This document shows, piece after piece, positions 6,840 through 15,544 of a DNA stretch of 32,087 nt. The position numbers were made by a program, and so were the translations under genes. This DNA is from Candidatus Cryosericum hinesii (lineage in GTDB: Bacteria; Caldisericota; Caldisericia; Cryosericales; Cryosericaceae). How positions within the stretch are numbered: the stretch's first letter is position 1; every line of letters starts with the position of its first letter. Where the stretch lies: positions 698-32,784 of the forward strand of contig NZ_QXIW01000039.1 in the NCBI RefSeq assembly GCF_003570985.1, read 5' to 3'. The notes under the pieces are model-generated. The model worked only from the letters and a program-made list of their open reading frames with translations, was not told where the DNA came from and did not search any database.

Positions 6840-8135
6840 CTAGGCCTGTGTGACTATTTTTGGAAGGACGTAACTGTCATTAAGCTGGCCCGCTGATCCG
6901 CACCCGGACGGAAAAGCCTCGAGCACGACCGATGCAAGATCGCCTGTGATGGGAGCCCCGAGAAGAAGCTGCCCATGCAGCGCTGCATTGCTGGTGACTA
7001 TCCTCAGCTTACAGCGCTCGCCGATCCGGCGAATTGCGTATGCGGCCACCGCAGCGAGAGGGTCGGACAATTTGTTGCTGTCGAGCAGACCAAGGATGTC
7101 AGAGGGTTTTCGGTCCAAGAGCGCGATGAAGTCGGGATGGTCGCCAAGCCCCTCATCGAGAGGTGTCACTAGCACGAGGGTTCCTCCGTTCCTGACGAGC
7201 ATCTCGCCGATGTAAAATCCTTTGCCGCTCTGCCAGAGATCGGTCGTCGCGGGGAAGGACGAGACCATGACGAGGTCAAACCTTTCCGGGAAACAGGCCG
7301 TCATGGCGTTTTCCGCCAGCGAGATACTCCTGCTCAGCGTCTCCCTAGGTTCTCCCGCTGCCACCCCAACTATTCCTCCCACAGTCGGCACGAAATTGAC
7401 GCAGAATTTTAGGCCGGCCAGGTCCCCCACCTTGTTGATGAAACTGCGGAACCAGTTCTCGCACTGTCCGGGGACAATTCTCTCCTCGACGATCGATTTG
7501 TAGTGACAGCGATATATGGTCTCGTATCCCGTGAGGCCCGGACAGATGATCTTGGCACCGCCGGACCAGCCGGAAAATTTGTGCGCGACGACGCTCCCGA
7601 TCCCGATCACCGTACCAGCATCTCTTAGCCTTTTATTCAGCCAGACTGGAATTTCGTCGATCTTTCCCGCCAGAAACAACCCTTCCGGGTCACTGCAGTC
7701 GTGCAGGACTATTTTGAGGCGCTTCCCGATTTCCCCCGTCTTGCTTCTGACCTCTTCCGCGCTCATAGGACGGTGGGTACCTGCCGAGACAAGGATCGTC
7801 ATCTGGTCATCGCTCACCCCGATAGAACGGAGACGCTCATAGAGCACTTCGAGCGCCAAAGAAGTCGGCGTTCCGCGCGTATGGTCGTCTATCACAAGCA
7901 TCACAGGCCTACTCACGTCGACGGCCTCAGCAAGGCTTCTTCCGCATGAGTCATCGAGGGCCCCTTCGATCGCTTTCCGTAAAGTCTCGCCGTATTTTGG
8001 CAGGACTGCGGGTCTGCTTTGGGCGACATACAATCTTTTCATCGCGGAGCGGTCAATGGAGATGAAATCGGATGCAGTCATCCTAACCTTCAAGGTGTCG
8101 TAATCAGATTCTGGAATAGTTTCTGCAATACTCAT
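6840..8135 (-). CDS. LarA-type nickel-dependent racemase/epimerase homologue (DUF2088)
   Basis: A 431-residue homologue of lactate racemase LarA, which inverts a 2-hydroxy acid by hydride transfer to a nickel-pincer (NPN) cofactor. Compared with Lactobacillus LarA as I recall it (R75, H108, H174, K184, H200), the equivalents are R87 (DDHTRGTP), H121 (SAGTHRP), H185, K195 (SGGAKIICPG, cofactor attachment) and H211 (nickel ligand). The 10- and 16-residue spacings of the last three match exactly, so cofactor binding is expected. The substrate need not be lactate. The cofactor-making larB, larC and larE are not in this window. Start chosen at 8135 (MSIAET) for its AAGGAGG site, although the frame is open to 8198. 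Confidence 0.85.
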   Translation of the reverse strand: MSIAETIPESDYDTLKVRMTASDFISIDRSAMKRLYVAQSRPAVLPKYGETLRKAIEGALDDSCGRSLAEAVDVSRPVMLVIDDHTRGTPTSLALEVLYERLRSIGVSDDQMTILVSAGTHRPMSAEEVRSKTGEIGKRLKIVLHDCSDPEGLFLAGKIDEIPVWLNKRLRDAGTVIGIGSVVAHKFSGWSGGAKIICPGLTGYETIYRCHYKSIVEERIVPGQCENWFRSFINKVGDLAGLKFCVNFVPTVGGIVGVAAGEPRETLSRSISLAENAMTACFPERFDLVMVSSFPATTDLWQSGKGFYIGEMLVRNGGTLVLVTPLDEGLGDHPDFIALLDRKPSDILGLLDSNKLSDPLAAVAAYAIRRIGERCKLRIVTSNAALHGQLLLGAPITGDLASVVLEAFPSGCGSAGQLNDSYVLPKIVTQA

Positions 8136-8253
8136 TTGTCCTCCTTGATTGAACCAACGTCCAACCGTATCGTCAAAATAGTTGGTCGATATGAACAATC
8201 GCTCGCTTCAACCGCCCATAAAGCGCGCGTCATTCGAATCCGCCCGCCTATGA

Positions 8254-9438
8254 TCACAGCCTCGGACCGATCCTCGTAATACCGAAATCGCGGTATCCCA
8301 GGGCCTCCGATCGCGTCTGCTTTCCGTTCGCCACGTCGATGAGGGTATCGAGCATCACGGCCGCTTCGCTTTCGAGCGAAACTCCGTCTTCGAGGACCGC
8401 CGACACGTCGATATCGATGTCGTCCCGCATCCTGACCGCTGTCACGCGATTGCCCGTCACCTTGATGATAGGCGTTACGGGATTTCCGAGAGGAGTCCCC
8501 AACCCGGTAGTGAAGAGCACGAGCGTGCTTCCACATGCCATTAGCCCCGTCGTACATTCAGGATCATAGCCGGGAGAATCCATGAACCAGAGCCCCGGTC
8601 TATCTCCTATCAGCTCGGCATACTCGACGACTCCCACTATAGGGCAGAAATAGCCTCCCTTGGAAATTGCACCCAGGGATTTTTCCTCGATGGTAGTGAG
8701 TCCGCCTCGAACATTGCCGGGTGAAATGTTGTTTGGAACCGCTACGCCTTCTATGTCGTCCCTATCTTCGCTCCTGCTGTACTCGACCATTCGCTTGATG
8801 CGGTCAACCAGTTTTGTGGCTGTTTCAGGGCTTGCACAGCGCTTGGTCAGGATTTCTTCCGTTCCGATTACCTCGGTTGTCTCGGAGAGCACCGCTCTCC
8901 CGCCGTTTGCGCATATCGTATCGGCCACATACCCCACGACAGGGTTGGAGGAGAGACTTGAGGAAAAATCGCTTGCACCGCATTCGACACCGAGCACGAT
9001 GCTCGAAAGCGGCACTTCCTCCGGATGTATTTTCGCGAGTTGTTCCGACATGTCAGTGACAATCTTTCTGCCCGCCTCTATTGTGGCGTTCGTGCCTCCC
9101 AGCTCCTGCGTCACAATGAATTCTACCTTCTTGCCGGAAGCAGCGATCTCTTCCGCCAGCTCGCGCGGGTCCACCCGTTCGCAGCCCAAGCCTACCAGAA
9201 GAACGGCCCCTACATTGGGGTTCAATCCCGTATTTAGCAAGGTTCGAAGCGATTGTCTGTAATCGGCGCCTATTTGAGCGCATCCGACCTCGTGGTGTAC
9301 CGCCACTGCACCCGGAATATCCTTAGCGATAAGTGCGGCTATATGATTCACGCACGCGACAGCTGGCATGACCAGAGTCCAGTTCCGGAAACCCACCTTG
9401 CCATCAGGTCGTCTGTATCCGTATAGAGTCTTCATCAT
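8254..9438 (-). CDS. UxaA-family hydro-lyase, large subunit
   Basis: A 394-residue protein matching the catalytic domain of altronate/galactarate dehydratases and sulfolactate sulfo-lyase (SuyB). Family signatures are GYRRPDGKVGFRN (7-19), VGLGCERVD (82-90), GVECGASD (150-157) and, further on, DSPGYDPE and TGLGTPLGNP. These enzymes eliminate water (or sulfite) from a 2-hydroxy acid using iron. The start directly abuts the stop of the small-subunit gene (TGA then ATGATG) behind a GAGGAG site, so the two are translated together. In E. coli UxaA both domains form one chain; here they are split, as in SuyAB. The substrate cannot be told from sequence alone. Confidence 0.88.
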   Translation of the reverse strand: MMKTLYGYRRPDGKVGFRNWTLVMPAVACVNHIAALIAKDIPGAVAVHHEVGCAQIGADYRQSLRTLLNTGLNPNVGAVLLVGLGCERVDPRELAEEIAASGKKVEFIVTQELGGTNATIEAGRKIVTDMSEQLAKIHPEEVPLSSIVLGVECGASDFSSSLSSNPVVGYVADTICANGGRAVLSETTEVIGTEEILTKRCASPETATKLVDRIKRMVEYSRSEDRDDIEGVAVPNNISPGNVRGGLTTIEEKSLGAISKGGYFCPIVGVVEYAELIGDRPGLWFMDSPGYDPECTTGLMACGSTLVLFTTGLGTPLGNPVTPIIKVTGNRVTAVRMRDDIDIDVSAVLEDGVSLESEAAVMLDTLIDVANGKQTRSEALGYRDFGITRIGPRL

Positions 9439-9717
9439 TCACTCCTCGGTCCGTTTGCTTCCTACGTTGTGGACATGAACATAAGAGCCCTTTAGAATAT
9501 CCGTGAGGGCATAACCGATCGGGAAGCCATATTTCACGACGTCCATCCCCACTGGAATGTCGACTAAGGCGATCTTGTGCCCCCGCGGGATCTCTTCAAG
9601 CGTGGATATCTCCACGATCGAGGGCAATCCCCTGATCGTCACCGTCTCTCCGGCCGCCACGTCGTCCAACACAGTGGCGACGTTGTCCAGTTTATTCATG
9701 ATAAGTCCCCGCTTCAT
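9439..9717 (-). CDS. UxaA-family hydro-lyase, small (SAF-domain) subunit
   Basis: A 92-residue protein covering the SAF domain of the altronate dehydratase / SuyA group. Its shape is the usual one: DNVATVLDDVAAGETV, then EIPRGHKIAL, PVG, VKYGFPIGYA and a C-terminal GSYVHVHNV. It pairs with the large subunit encoded immediately downstream. I place the start at 9717 (MKRGLIMNKL), seven bases after a GGGGGAG site; an inner ATG at 9699 is possible. The frame is open to 9756 without a better start. A bulged hairpin lies just upstream. Confidence 0.85.
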   Translation of the reverse strand: MKRGLIMNKLDNVATVLDDVAAGETVTIRGLPSIVEISTLEEIPRGHKIALVDIPVGMDVVKYGFPIGYALTDILKGSYVHVHNVGSKRTEE

Positions 9718-9753
9718 TGCTTTACTCCCCCTTGTTGGCCGAGATCCATTCCT

Positions 9754-9780
9754 CATTAATGGGCAACGATGCCCTTAATG
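9754..9780. other. Hairpin in the gap upstream of the UxaA small subunit
   Basis: CATTAATGGGC (9754-9764) pairs with GCCCTTAATG (9771-9780) except for one bulged base, with a six-base loop. It lies in a 105-base gap inside the operon. No T-run follows it on the minus strand, so it is more likely an RNA-processing or stability element than a terminator. Confidence 0.35.
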
Positions 9781-9822
9781 CTGAGATACGCGCTGTTTTC
9801 GAGACTGTTCCCTCTGAGGGGC

Positions 9823-10668
9823 TCAGTCTGCATGGCTTTCTTCCTTCCTGACATTTGCCTTGCGGAAATATTCCGATAATCTCTCGGCCATTTCCTCCAA
9901 GAGCAGTTCGTCCTTTATACTCGGGTCTGGGAATACCTCAACACTACAATAACCCTGATACCCCAAGCTGGCGAAAAGTGCAATATAATCTTCAAATCGT
10001 ATATCGCCTCGCCCAAGCGGCATATGCCGTGAATCTGCGAGATGCACGAAGCCAAGTGACCGGACTTCTCGCCGTATGCTTTCGGTCTGACCAAGATCTA
10101 CATGATCGGTATCCAGGAGCCATCCAAACCGGTCCAACCTCCATGCCTGTATGACACTTGCCGTCTCGGCCACTGTATTCAGCGTATCGCAGACATCGCG
10201 CCGCAATGGCTCCAAGAGGATGTCCACTCCCTCGTCCTCAGCCACTTTGTTCAAATGCCTCAAGGAATCGGCCATCCGTCCCATGGACACTCCGGGATCC
10301 GAATCCCAGACCTTCCCGCGAAATCGCCCAATCCCGACCGTACACTGCCACCGGCCAGCCATCCTTATAACGTCCTCAGCAGAACGCATAGCTGCGCTCC
10401 TCAGCGAGACGTCGGGATGATTCAGTGCCAACCCGTACGAGCCGAAGAGCTCGCCCGTACAGATCTGACTAGTGGACAGTCCATGATCCTTGACCTGCCT
10501 CTCGAAAGTCTCTGCATCAAAACTCGCGGGGTTGCCTATCATCAGTTCGACACCGTCGAATCCGAGATCTTTCACTGCAGAAAGAGCCTCTGGAAGCGGC
10601 ATCATCAAACCGGTGATGGTATGATCCCGGGGAAGACTAGGATCCACCCACATATACGAGGTTTTCAT
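9823..10668 (-). CDS. Xylose-isomerase-like TIM-barrel protein (sugar phosphate isomerase/epimerase family)
   Basis: A 281-residue protein of the AP-endonuclease-2/xylose-isomerase-like TIM-barrel superfamily. Likely metal ligands are E153 (LLEPL), D186 or D188 (LLDTDHVDLG), H209 (FVHLADS) and E244 (CSVEVFPDP); this Glu-Asp-His-Glu set is typical of the isomerases and epimerases in the family. The segment ADSRHMPLGRGDIRFEDYI is the standard motif after strand seven. Its start overlaps the stop of the phosphotransacylase gene by four bases, so it belongs to this pathway. A role in isomerising or epimerising a hydroxy or oxo acid is inference. Confidence 0.82.
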   Translation of the reverse strand: MKTSYMWVDPSLPRDHTITGLMMPLPEALSAVKDLGFDGVELMIGNPASFDAETFERQVKDHGLSTSQICTGELFGSYGLALNHPDVSLRSAAMRSAEDVIRMAGRWQCTVGIGRFRGKVWDSDPGVSMGRMADSLRHLNKVAEDEGVDILLEPLRRDVCDTLNTVAETASVIQAWRLDRFGWLLDTDHVDLGQTESIRREVRSLGFVHLADSRHMPLGRGDIRFEDYIALFASLGYQGYCSVEVFPDPSIKDELLLEEMAERLSEYFRKANVRKEESHAD

Positions 10669-11534
10669 TGTCGGCTCACCGCTAACTTGCAGAGGCAGAG
10701 CGATACATACTTTGCACGCTCGGAATCAGCGCGCGACGTGAGCACGACGGGATTCCTTGTGCCCCAGAGGACACCAGCTACTTGCGCTCCGGCAAGATGC
10801 ACCATCGATTTGATGAACATCGCCGCGCTCTCGAGGTCAGGAGCAATCAAGACATCGGCGGGCGGCTCGAAGGCAAAATGGAGCCCTTTCTTCTCACAGG
10901 CCTCCTTTGAGAAGGCTGAGTCCAGCGCCATCGGGCCGTCGATTACCGCTGATGCGATCTGCCCACGTTCTGCCATCTTGCACAAGATAGCTGCATCATT
11001 GCCAGATGGAATTCCAGGCAGGATAAGTTCGTTAGCGCTCAAGACAGCCACGTTGACGACATTCTTCCCCAGCAACTGCGCGCAGCGTATGGCGTTTCTG
11101 GTTATCTCGACTTTCTGCGCCAAGTTGGGAAACGGGGTCACGGTTCCGTCTGACACAACAACAGGCTTCTCAAAGCCAGGTATTGCGAGAACCGAGCAAT
11201 GCGTGATATAGCCCGTCTTGAAAGGAGATTTCACGATAGCCTTCAGGAAGGTGTGGGTGTTCAGGAGACCTTTCATGATTGTGTCTGCCCCACCCTGGAG
11301 ACAGAGCTCGACAGCTCCTTCGACAGCTTCCTCGGGGCTTCCCACCACGCGGGTTTCGATTCCGGCCACGTTCTGTGTACCGAAAGCGATCGGCTCAGCG
11401 ACACCCCTTTCCTTTGCCAGACTTGCCATACGGGCTGTTTCGGCATCAGGGCAGACCAAGGCGACCCTGAAATCTCCCTTAAGTGTCTCCGCTCTGTGAA
11501 CACAATCGGCAAAAGCGTCTGAATCTCTCTTCAT
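10665..11534 (-). CDS. ptb: Phosphate acyltransferase (phosphate butyryltransferase-like)
   Basis: A 289-residue member of the phosphate acetyl/butyryltransferase family, which exchanges CoA of an acyl-CoA for phosphate. Family motifs are MKGLLNT (87-93), VIDGPMALD (197-205) and APDLES (231-236). The length fits Ptb better than the longer Pta enzymes, and the gene is paired with a butyrate-kinase-type gene upstream, as in clostridial ptb-buk. Together they turn an acyl-CoA from this pathway into ATP. The actual acyl group may be other than butyryl. Start at 11534 behind AAAGGAG. Confidence 0.88.
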   Translation of the reverse strand: MKRDSDAFADCVHRAETLKGDFRVALVCPDAETARMASLAKERGVAEPIAFGTQNVAGIETRVVGSPEEAVEGAVELCLQGGADTIMKGLLNTHTFLKAIVKSPFKTGYITHCSVLAIPGFEKPVVVSDGTVTPFPNLAQKVEITRNAIRCAQLLGKNVVNVAVLSANELILPGIPSGNDAAILCKMAERGQIASAVIDGPMALDSAFSKEACEKKGLHFAFEPPADVLIAPDLESAAMFIKSMVHLAGAQVAGVLWGTRNPVVLTSRADSERAKYVSLCLCKLAVSRQ

Positions 11535-11612
11535 TGCCTGTGAACTCCTTTTCCGGTCTCCGAGCAGCCGTCAGGGCCTTTGCGTCAAATCGAAGGCCGT
11601 GAGCAACACCAA

Positions 11613-12665
11613 TCAATAGTCACGAACTTGTTCCTGCCCAAGCAGCGCCGCCCTTACTCCGTCGGCGAGGGCATCCATTTCGAATTCTCCAGGGTACCAG
11701 AGTATCTTCCCCACAAAGGAGAGTCTCTCTTCAAGAGCTTTCTGTATGCTCGTGCTGCAGGTCACCCCACCAGTGAAGACCACGGCATCTACCTTTCCCG
11801 AGAAGATCGGCAGGAAGCTCGCGACACCCTTGGCTATCTGGTACACATACGCATCGAGGACGGCCCGCCCGCCCGTTTCTTTGCTCGCCAGATCTTCGAT
11901 CGCCTGCATATTGCGAACGCCAAAATACGAGTACAGTCCCCCCTCGTGGGCCAGCGTTCTGATTCCCTGGGCAAACGAGAGTCCTCTGTCCTTCAAGTAT
12001 TCCAGTAGTTTCAAACTGGGAAGCCCCCCTGCTCTCTCCACGGCAAAAGGTCCCTCCTGATCACTATTGTAGAGATCTACCATGCGCCCGCCCAAATGAG
12101 CACTGATCGATCCGCCCCCACCAAGATGCGCCACAATGAGTCTTGTGTTCCTGTACTCGAATCCCAGTTCTCTTGCAGCCCGTCTCGCCACCGCCCTCAT
12201 GGACAAGGCGTGTGACAGCGAGGCGTGTTCGATGCCTTTCAACCCGGTGATCCTGGCAACGTCGTCGAGTTCGTCGACGCTGATGGGGTCAACAGAATAC
12301 GCGGGTACTCCATACGTCCGCTCAATCTCCGCCGCAAGAACAACAGCAGTATTGGCCGGATGCTGACCCTGCAGTCCCTCACGGGCATCCCGGACCATCT
12401 GTTCGTTCACTCGGTAGACCCCCGAAGAAACAGGTTTGAGCCTTCCTCCGCGCGCCGCAACGGCGGCAAGTTCACGCGGATCTACCTTCTGGTTCCTGAG
12501 GTAGGCAAGGACCCCATCCCTTCGCAGGTCATACTGATCCGGGAACAGGGGCTTGTCCAGCGTCGCACTGTCGTGTTCAAGTCTGGAGGTATCTCTGCAT
12601 GACCCATCTTCGTATAGCGCGACCCGGGTCGACGTCGACCCGGGATTCACTACCAGGATAAGCAC
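11613..12665 (-). CDS. buk: Butyrate kinase-like acyl kinase
   Basis: A 350-residue kinase of the ASKHA superfamily that makes ATP and a carboxylate from an acyl phosphate. The phosphate-1 loop NPGSTSTR (7-14), the ARGG segment (71-74) and the phosphate-2 loop HLGGGGS (180-186) identify the butyrate/branched-chain acyl kinase group; acetate kinases are longer (about 400). The start is a GTG at 12665, five bases after the stop of the DRE-TIM gene, with only a weak TAAGG site, so translation may depend on coupling. It works with the phosphotransacylase encoded next. Confidence 0.9.
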   Translation of the reverse strand: MLILVVNPGSTSTRVALYEDGSCRDTSRLEHDSATLDKPLFPDQYDLRRDGVLAYLRNQKVDPRELAAVAARGGRLKPVSSGVYRVNEQMVRDAREGLQGQHPANTAVVLAAEIERTYGVPAYSVDPISVDELDDVARITGLKGIEHASLSHALSMRAVARRAARELGFEYRNTRLIVAHLGGGGSISAHLGGRMVDLYNSDQEGPFAVERAGGLPSLKLLEYLKDRGLSFAQGIRTLAHEGGLYSYFGVRNMQAIEDLASKETGGRAVLDAYVYQIAKGVASFLPIFSGKVDAVVFTGGVTCSTSIQKALEERLSFVGKILWYPGEFEMDALADGVRAALLGQEQVRDY

Positions 12666-12670
12666 CTAGG

Positions 12671-13939
12671 TCAGGCCTTACCCATAACACTTGCAGTAAT
12701 GCTCTCGAGGACAGAATCTTCCAGCACGGCCTTGCGGATTCGTCCCTCGGCGTGGACCCTATCGAGAATGTCTTCGAGCTGCTCCTCGGTCGCTTCGATC
12801 CCTCTCAGTCTGACGTAGTACCTTATGCTGGCTTTTCCACTGAACGCTCCAATCTTGACGAATGGTCCGGGTCTTCCAACCAATTGTGGCATATAGGGAG
12901 TCATGGCAGCCTGAATTCCTGCGCTGTTCAGCCTGTCCAATGCATCGACAACGGAGCCCGACTCAACCCAGAAAAGCCTTCCACCGACAACAGGACTGTT
13001 GTCGGCCGGAGCTATGTGTGAGATATCCTGCACCAAGCGCGACACTTCCCCAATCTTGGAGATATCCACGCCTGTGTCTATGTTGAGAAGGATCTTCAGT
13101 GCTGCAGCAACCTGTTCTGTGGCAACGTTGCCCGTCCGCTCGCCTAATCCGTTGATCGAAGAGTGGATGGTGCGCGCGCCGCCGACTATGGCTGCAATGA
13201 CCGACCCCATGGCCATTCCGAATTCATTATGCACGTGGAATTCGAGCCCAGTTTCCTCAGGAACGACCTTGCGCAGTTCCTCGAAAGCGAACTGGATCGC
13301 GTATGGAGTCCCGACGCCGAAGCTGTCCACAAATGCCATCGTCTCAGGATGAGCGTTGTGCGCGATCCGCTTGAACGCTTCCAGCGTATAGTCAATCGGG
13401 GCACGAGTGGCATCCCATCCCATGAAACTGACCTTGGTACCGTTCTTTTTGACATATTCTATGCAGTCCGTGACAGTGTCTACGACTTGTTCCATGGTTC
13501 TGTGATAGACGTACTCGTTGAGATAAGGATTGATTGCGTGTTCCACAATGATTCGATCGACGCCCACTTCCAGCGCAGCATCCAGATCCTTGGGCATAGC
13601 CCTGCAGAATGCCACCAACTCGCTGTTCAGCTTCATCTTCTTGAGCCGTCTCACGGCATTGCCTTCCTCTTCGGATATGATCGGCATGCCAACCTCGATC
13701 CGATCGACACCGAGTTCGTTCAAAGCTTCCCCAATCCTTACCCTGTCATCCTCTCGCCACACCAAACCGCAAGTCTGTTCTCCGTCCCTTAGGGTGACGT
13801 CGTGGATAGCGACCTTCTTGGGCAGCCGCTTAGCCATGGCTCCATCCAGGAAATTCAAGGGGGAAACCCAACGATTCTCGTCAAAATAGGGAGAACCCTT
13901 CATTGGCATCCCTGCAAGTTCTTTCAATGTGTTAGCCAT
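12671..13939 (-). CDS. DRE-TIM metallolyase family protein (homocitrate/isopropylmalate synthase-HMG-CoA lyase type)
   Basis: A 422-residue protein of the HMGL-like TIM-barrel superfamily, whose members join or split an acyl-CoA and a 2-oxo acid. The metal- and substrate-binding motifs are DVTLRDGEQ (47-55), HVHNEFG (235-241, two His ligands) and SINGLGERTGN (261-271). The C-terminal part is too short for the LeuA regulatory domain, so leucine-feedback control is unlikely. No leuB, leuC or leuD is near, which argues against leucine synthesis. Its place between Liv transport and acyl-kinase genes suggests a catabolic lyase or synthase that produces or uses an acyl-CoA. Start at 13939 for its GGAGGT site. 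Confidence 0.85.
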   Translation of the reverse strand: MANTLKELAGMPMKGSPYFDENRWVSPLNFLDGAMAKRLPKKVAIHDVTLRDGEQTCGLVWREDDRVRIGEALNELGVDRIEVGMPIISEEEGNAVRRLKKMKLNSELVAFCRAMPKDLDAALEVGVDRIIVEHAINPYLNEYVYHRTMEQVVDTVTDCIEYVKKNGTKVSFMGWDATRAPIDYTLEAFKRIAHNAHPETMAFVDSFGVGTPYAIQFAFEELRKVVPEETGLEFHVHNEFGMAMGSVIAAIVGGARTIHSSINGLGERTGNVATEQVAAALKILLNIDTGVDISKIGEVSRLVQDISHIAPADNSPVVGGRLFWVESGSVVDALDRLNSAGIQAAMTPYMPQLVGRPGPFVKIGAFSGKASIRYYVRLRGIEATEEQLEDILDRVHAEGRIRKAVLEDSVLESITASVMGKA

Positions 13940-14050
13940 CAAGTAGGACCTCCATGTCCATGTCCGCTCTGGAACTGCAAATTGCCAAGGCATTCTACGA
14001 AACACCTCGGCTCTGATACGATCGTGAGTCGATGCAGCGCCCTTCAGGCG

Positions 14051-14782
14051 TCAGCCCTTGGCAAAGTACATGTCCTGAATCATCTGGTTATCGTGAATCT
14101 CCGCCACGGGACCTTCCATCGCAATCGATCCCTGAGAAAGCACATAGATGCGGTCACTCAGGGGCAATGAGAGTTTCGCGTTCTGTTCCACGAGGAGCAG
14201 GGTGAGTCTAGTCTCCTTCACGATTTCCTTGAGAGTCCGGAATATCCTCTGCACAATGATAGGGGCCAAACCCATGGAAGGTTCATCGATCAGAATCAGC
14301 TCGGATCCTGACGCTATGGCTCGACCGATCGCGAGCATCTGTTGTTCGCCGCCACTCAGGGATCCCGCCTGCTGGTTCTTTCTACCCGCAAGTTCCGAGA
14401 ACAACTGGTATACGGAGTCAATACGCCCTTTCCTGAGACCGCGCGATACCCTTGTTGTAGCGACTTCCAAGTTCTCGTTCACTGACATCGCTGGAAAGAC
14501 CTGTCTCCCTTCGGGAACGTGGGCAATGCCCTCGCACGCTATCTTGTACGGCTGATACCCAACAATTTCCTTTCCGGAAAAAAGTATGCTCGAGCCCACT
14601 TCCAGCTTCACAAGCCCGGAGATAGCGCGCAACAGCGTAGTCTTGCCGGCTCCGTTCGGGCCAAGGACAGATACGACCTCTCCTTTGTCGACAGTCATCG
14701 AGATCGACCGAAGGGCGGTTATCCCATTGTACATGACAGTGAGATTCTTAATTCGAAGCAGTTCTTCCGTCTTCTCACTCAT
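14051..14782 (-). CDS. livF: Branched-chain amino acid-type ABC transporter ATP-binding protein LivF
   Basis: A 243-residue ATPase subunit of a HAAT-family (Liv) importer. Walker A GPNGAGKTT is at 41-49, the signature LSGGEQQ at 142-148, Walker B ILIDEPS at 162-168, and the switch segment reads LLLVEQNA (Gln in place of His), which is characteristic of LivF. The start at 14782 (MSEKTEE) lies eight bases inside the livG end and has a GGAG site; the frame is open to 14836 only inside livG. Confidence 0.95.
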   Translation of the reverse strand: MSEKTEELLRIKNLTVMYNGITALRSISMTVDKGEVVSVLGPNGAGKTTLLRAISGLVKLEVGSSILFSGKEIVGYQPYKIACEGIAHVPEGRQVFPAMSVNENLEVATTRVSRGLRKGRIDSVYQLFSELAGRKNQQAGSLSGGEQQMLAIGRAIASGSELILIDEPSMGLAPIIVQRIFRTLKEIVKETRLTLLLVEQNAKLSLPLSDRIYVLSQGSIAMEGPVAEIHDNQMIQDMYFAKG

Positions 14783-15542
14783 TTTCGTCTCCAAGATAGG
14801 CACTGATAACCGCCTTGTTTCTTTCGATTTCCTCAAATGACCCCTGCGCGATGACTTCGCCGAAATTCAATACGTATACTCGATCGACAGCTTTGCGGAT
14901 GAACTCCATGGTATGTTCAACGAGGAGCATGGTTATCTTCCGCTCCTTCAAGATCTCCATGATCCGCAGAATCTCCACGAATTCCTCTTTGGTCATTCCG
15001 GCCGCAGGCTCGTCCAGCAGAAGAAGTAGAGGTTCAAGTGCAAGTGCTCGGGCTATTTCCAGCGCTCGCCTCTTTCCATACGGCAAGTTCGAAGGCAGCT
15101 TCCACGCGTCCCCGTCAAGTCCGACTATGCCAAGGAACTCCATCGCCTTATCGAACTGAGCCTTCTCTTCGTGTCGCACTCTTGCCGTTCCCAGCGCGAT
15201 GTCCAGAGCAGAAGCCCTCATGAACTTGCACCGCGATACAAGCACGTTTTCGACGACGTTCAGATGGCCGAAAAGCTGGATTCGCTGGAAGGTTCTCGCA
15301 ATTCCCATCGATGCAATTTCGCATGCAGGCTTTCTTGAGATTTCTTCCCCCTCAAAGAGGATGCTTCCAGAAGTCGGAGGAAACATACCCGAAATCTGGT
15401 TGATAAACGTGGACTTTCCGGAACCGTTGGGACCGATAAGCCCCGTGGTTTTGCCTTGTTCAATCGCCAAATTGATGCCGCGGTTAGCGACGATTCCCCC
15501 GAATCTTTTGGTCAGCGCCTTCGTCTCCAAAATGTTTGCCAT
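14775..15542 (-). CDS. livG: Branched-chain amino acid-type ABC transporter ATP-binding protein LivG
   Basis: A 255-residue ATPase, the usual LivG length. Walker A GPNGSGKST (37-45), the LivG-type signature LPYGKRRALEIAR (153-165), Walker B LLLLLDEPAAG (172-182) and the switch His H210 (LLVEHTM) are intact. Two starts are possible just after livM: ATG 15548 overlaps the livM stop as ATGA, but ATG 15542 is better spaced from the GGAG site and matches the family N-terminus, so I use it. It couples ATP hydrolysis to transport through LivM and LivH with LivF. Confidence 0.95.
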   Translation of the reverse strand: MANILETKALTKRFGGIVANRGINLAIEQGKTTGLIGPNGSGKSTFINQISGMFPPTSGSILFEGEEISRKPACEIASMGIARTFQRIQLFGHLNVVENVLVSRCKFMRASALDIALGTARVRHEEKAQFDKAMEFLGIVGLDGDAWKLPSNLPYGKRRALEIARALALEPLLLLLDEPAAGMTKEEFVEILRIMEILKERKITMLLVEHTMEFIRKAVDRVYVLNFGEVIAQGSFEEIERNKAVISAYLGDENE

Positions 15543-15544
15543 AC

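Noticed and set aside
5670-6896. A 408-codon plus-strand open frame
   Set aside because: Antisense to the M20 amidohydrolase, which has all its metal ligands; it is a shadow of high GC at third codon positions.
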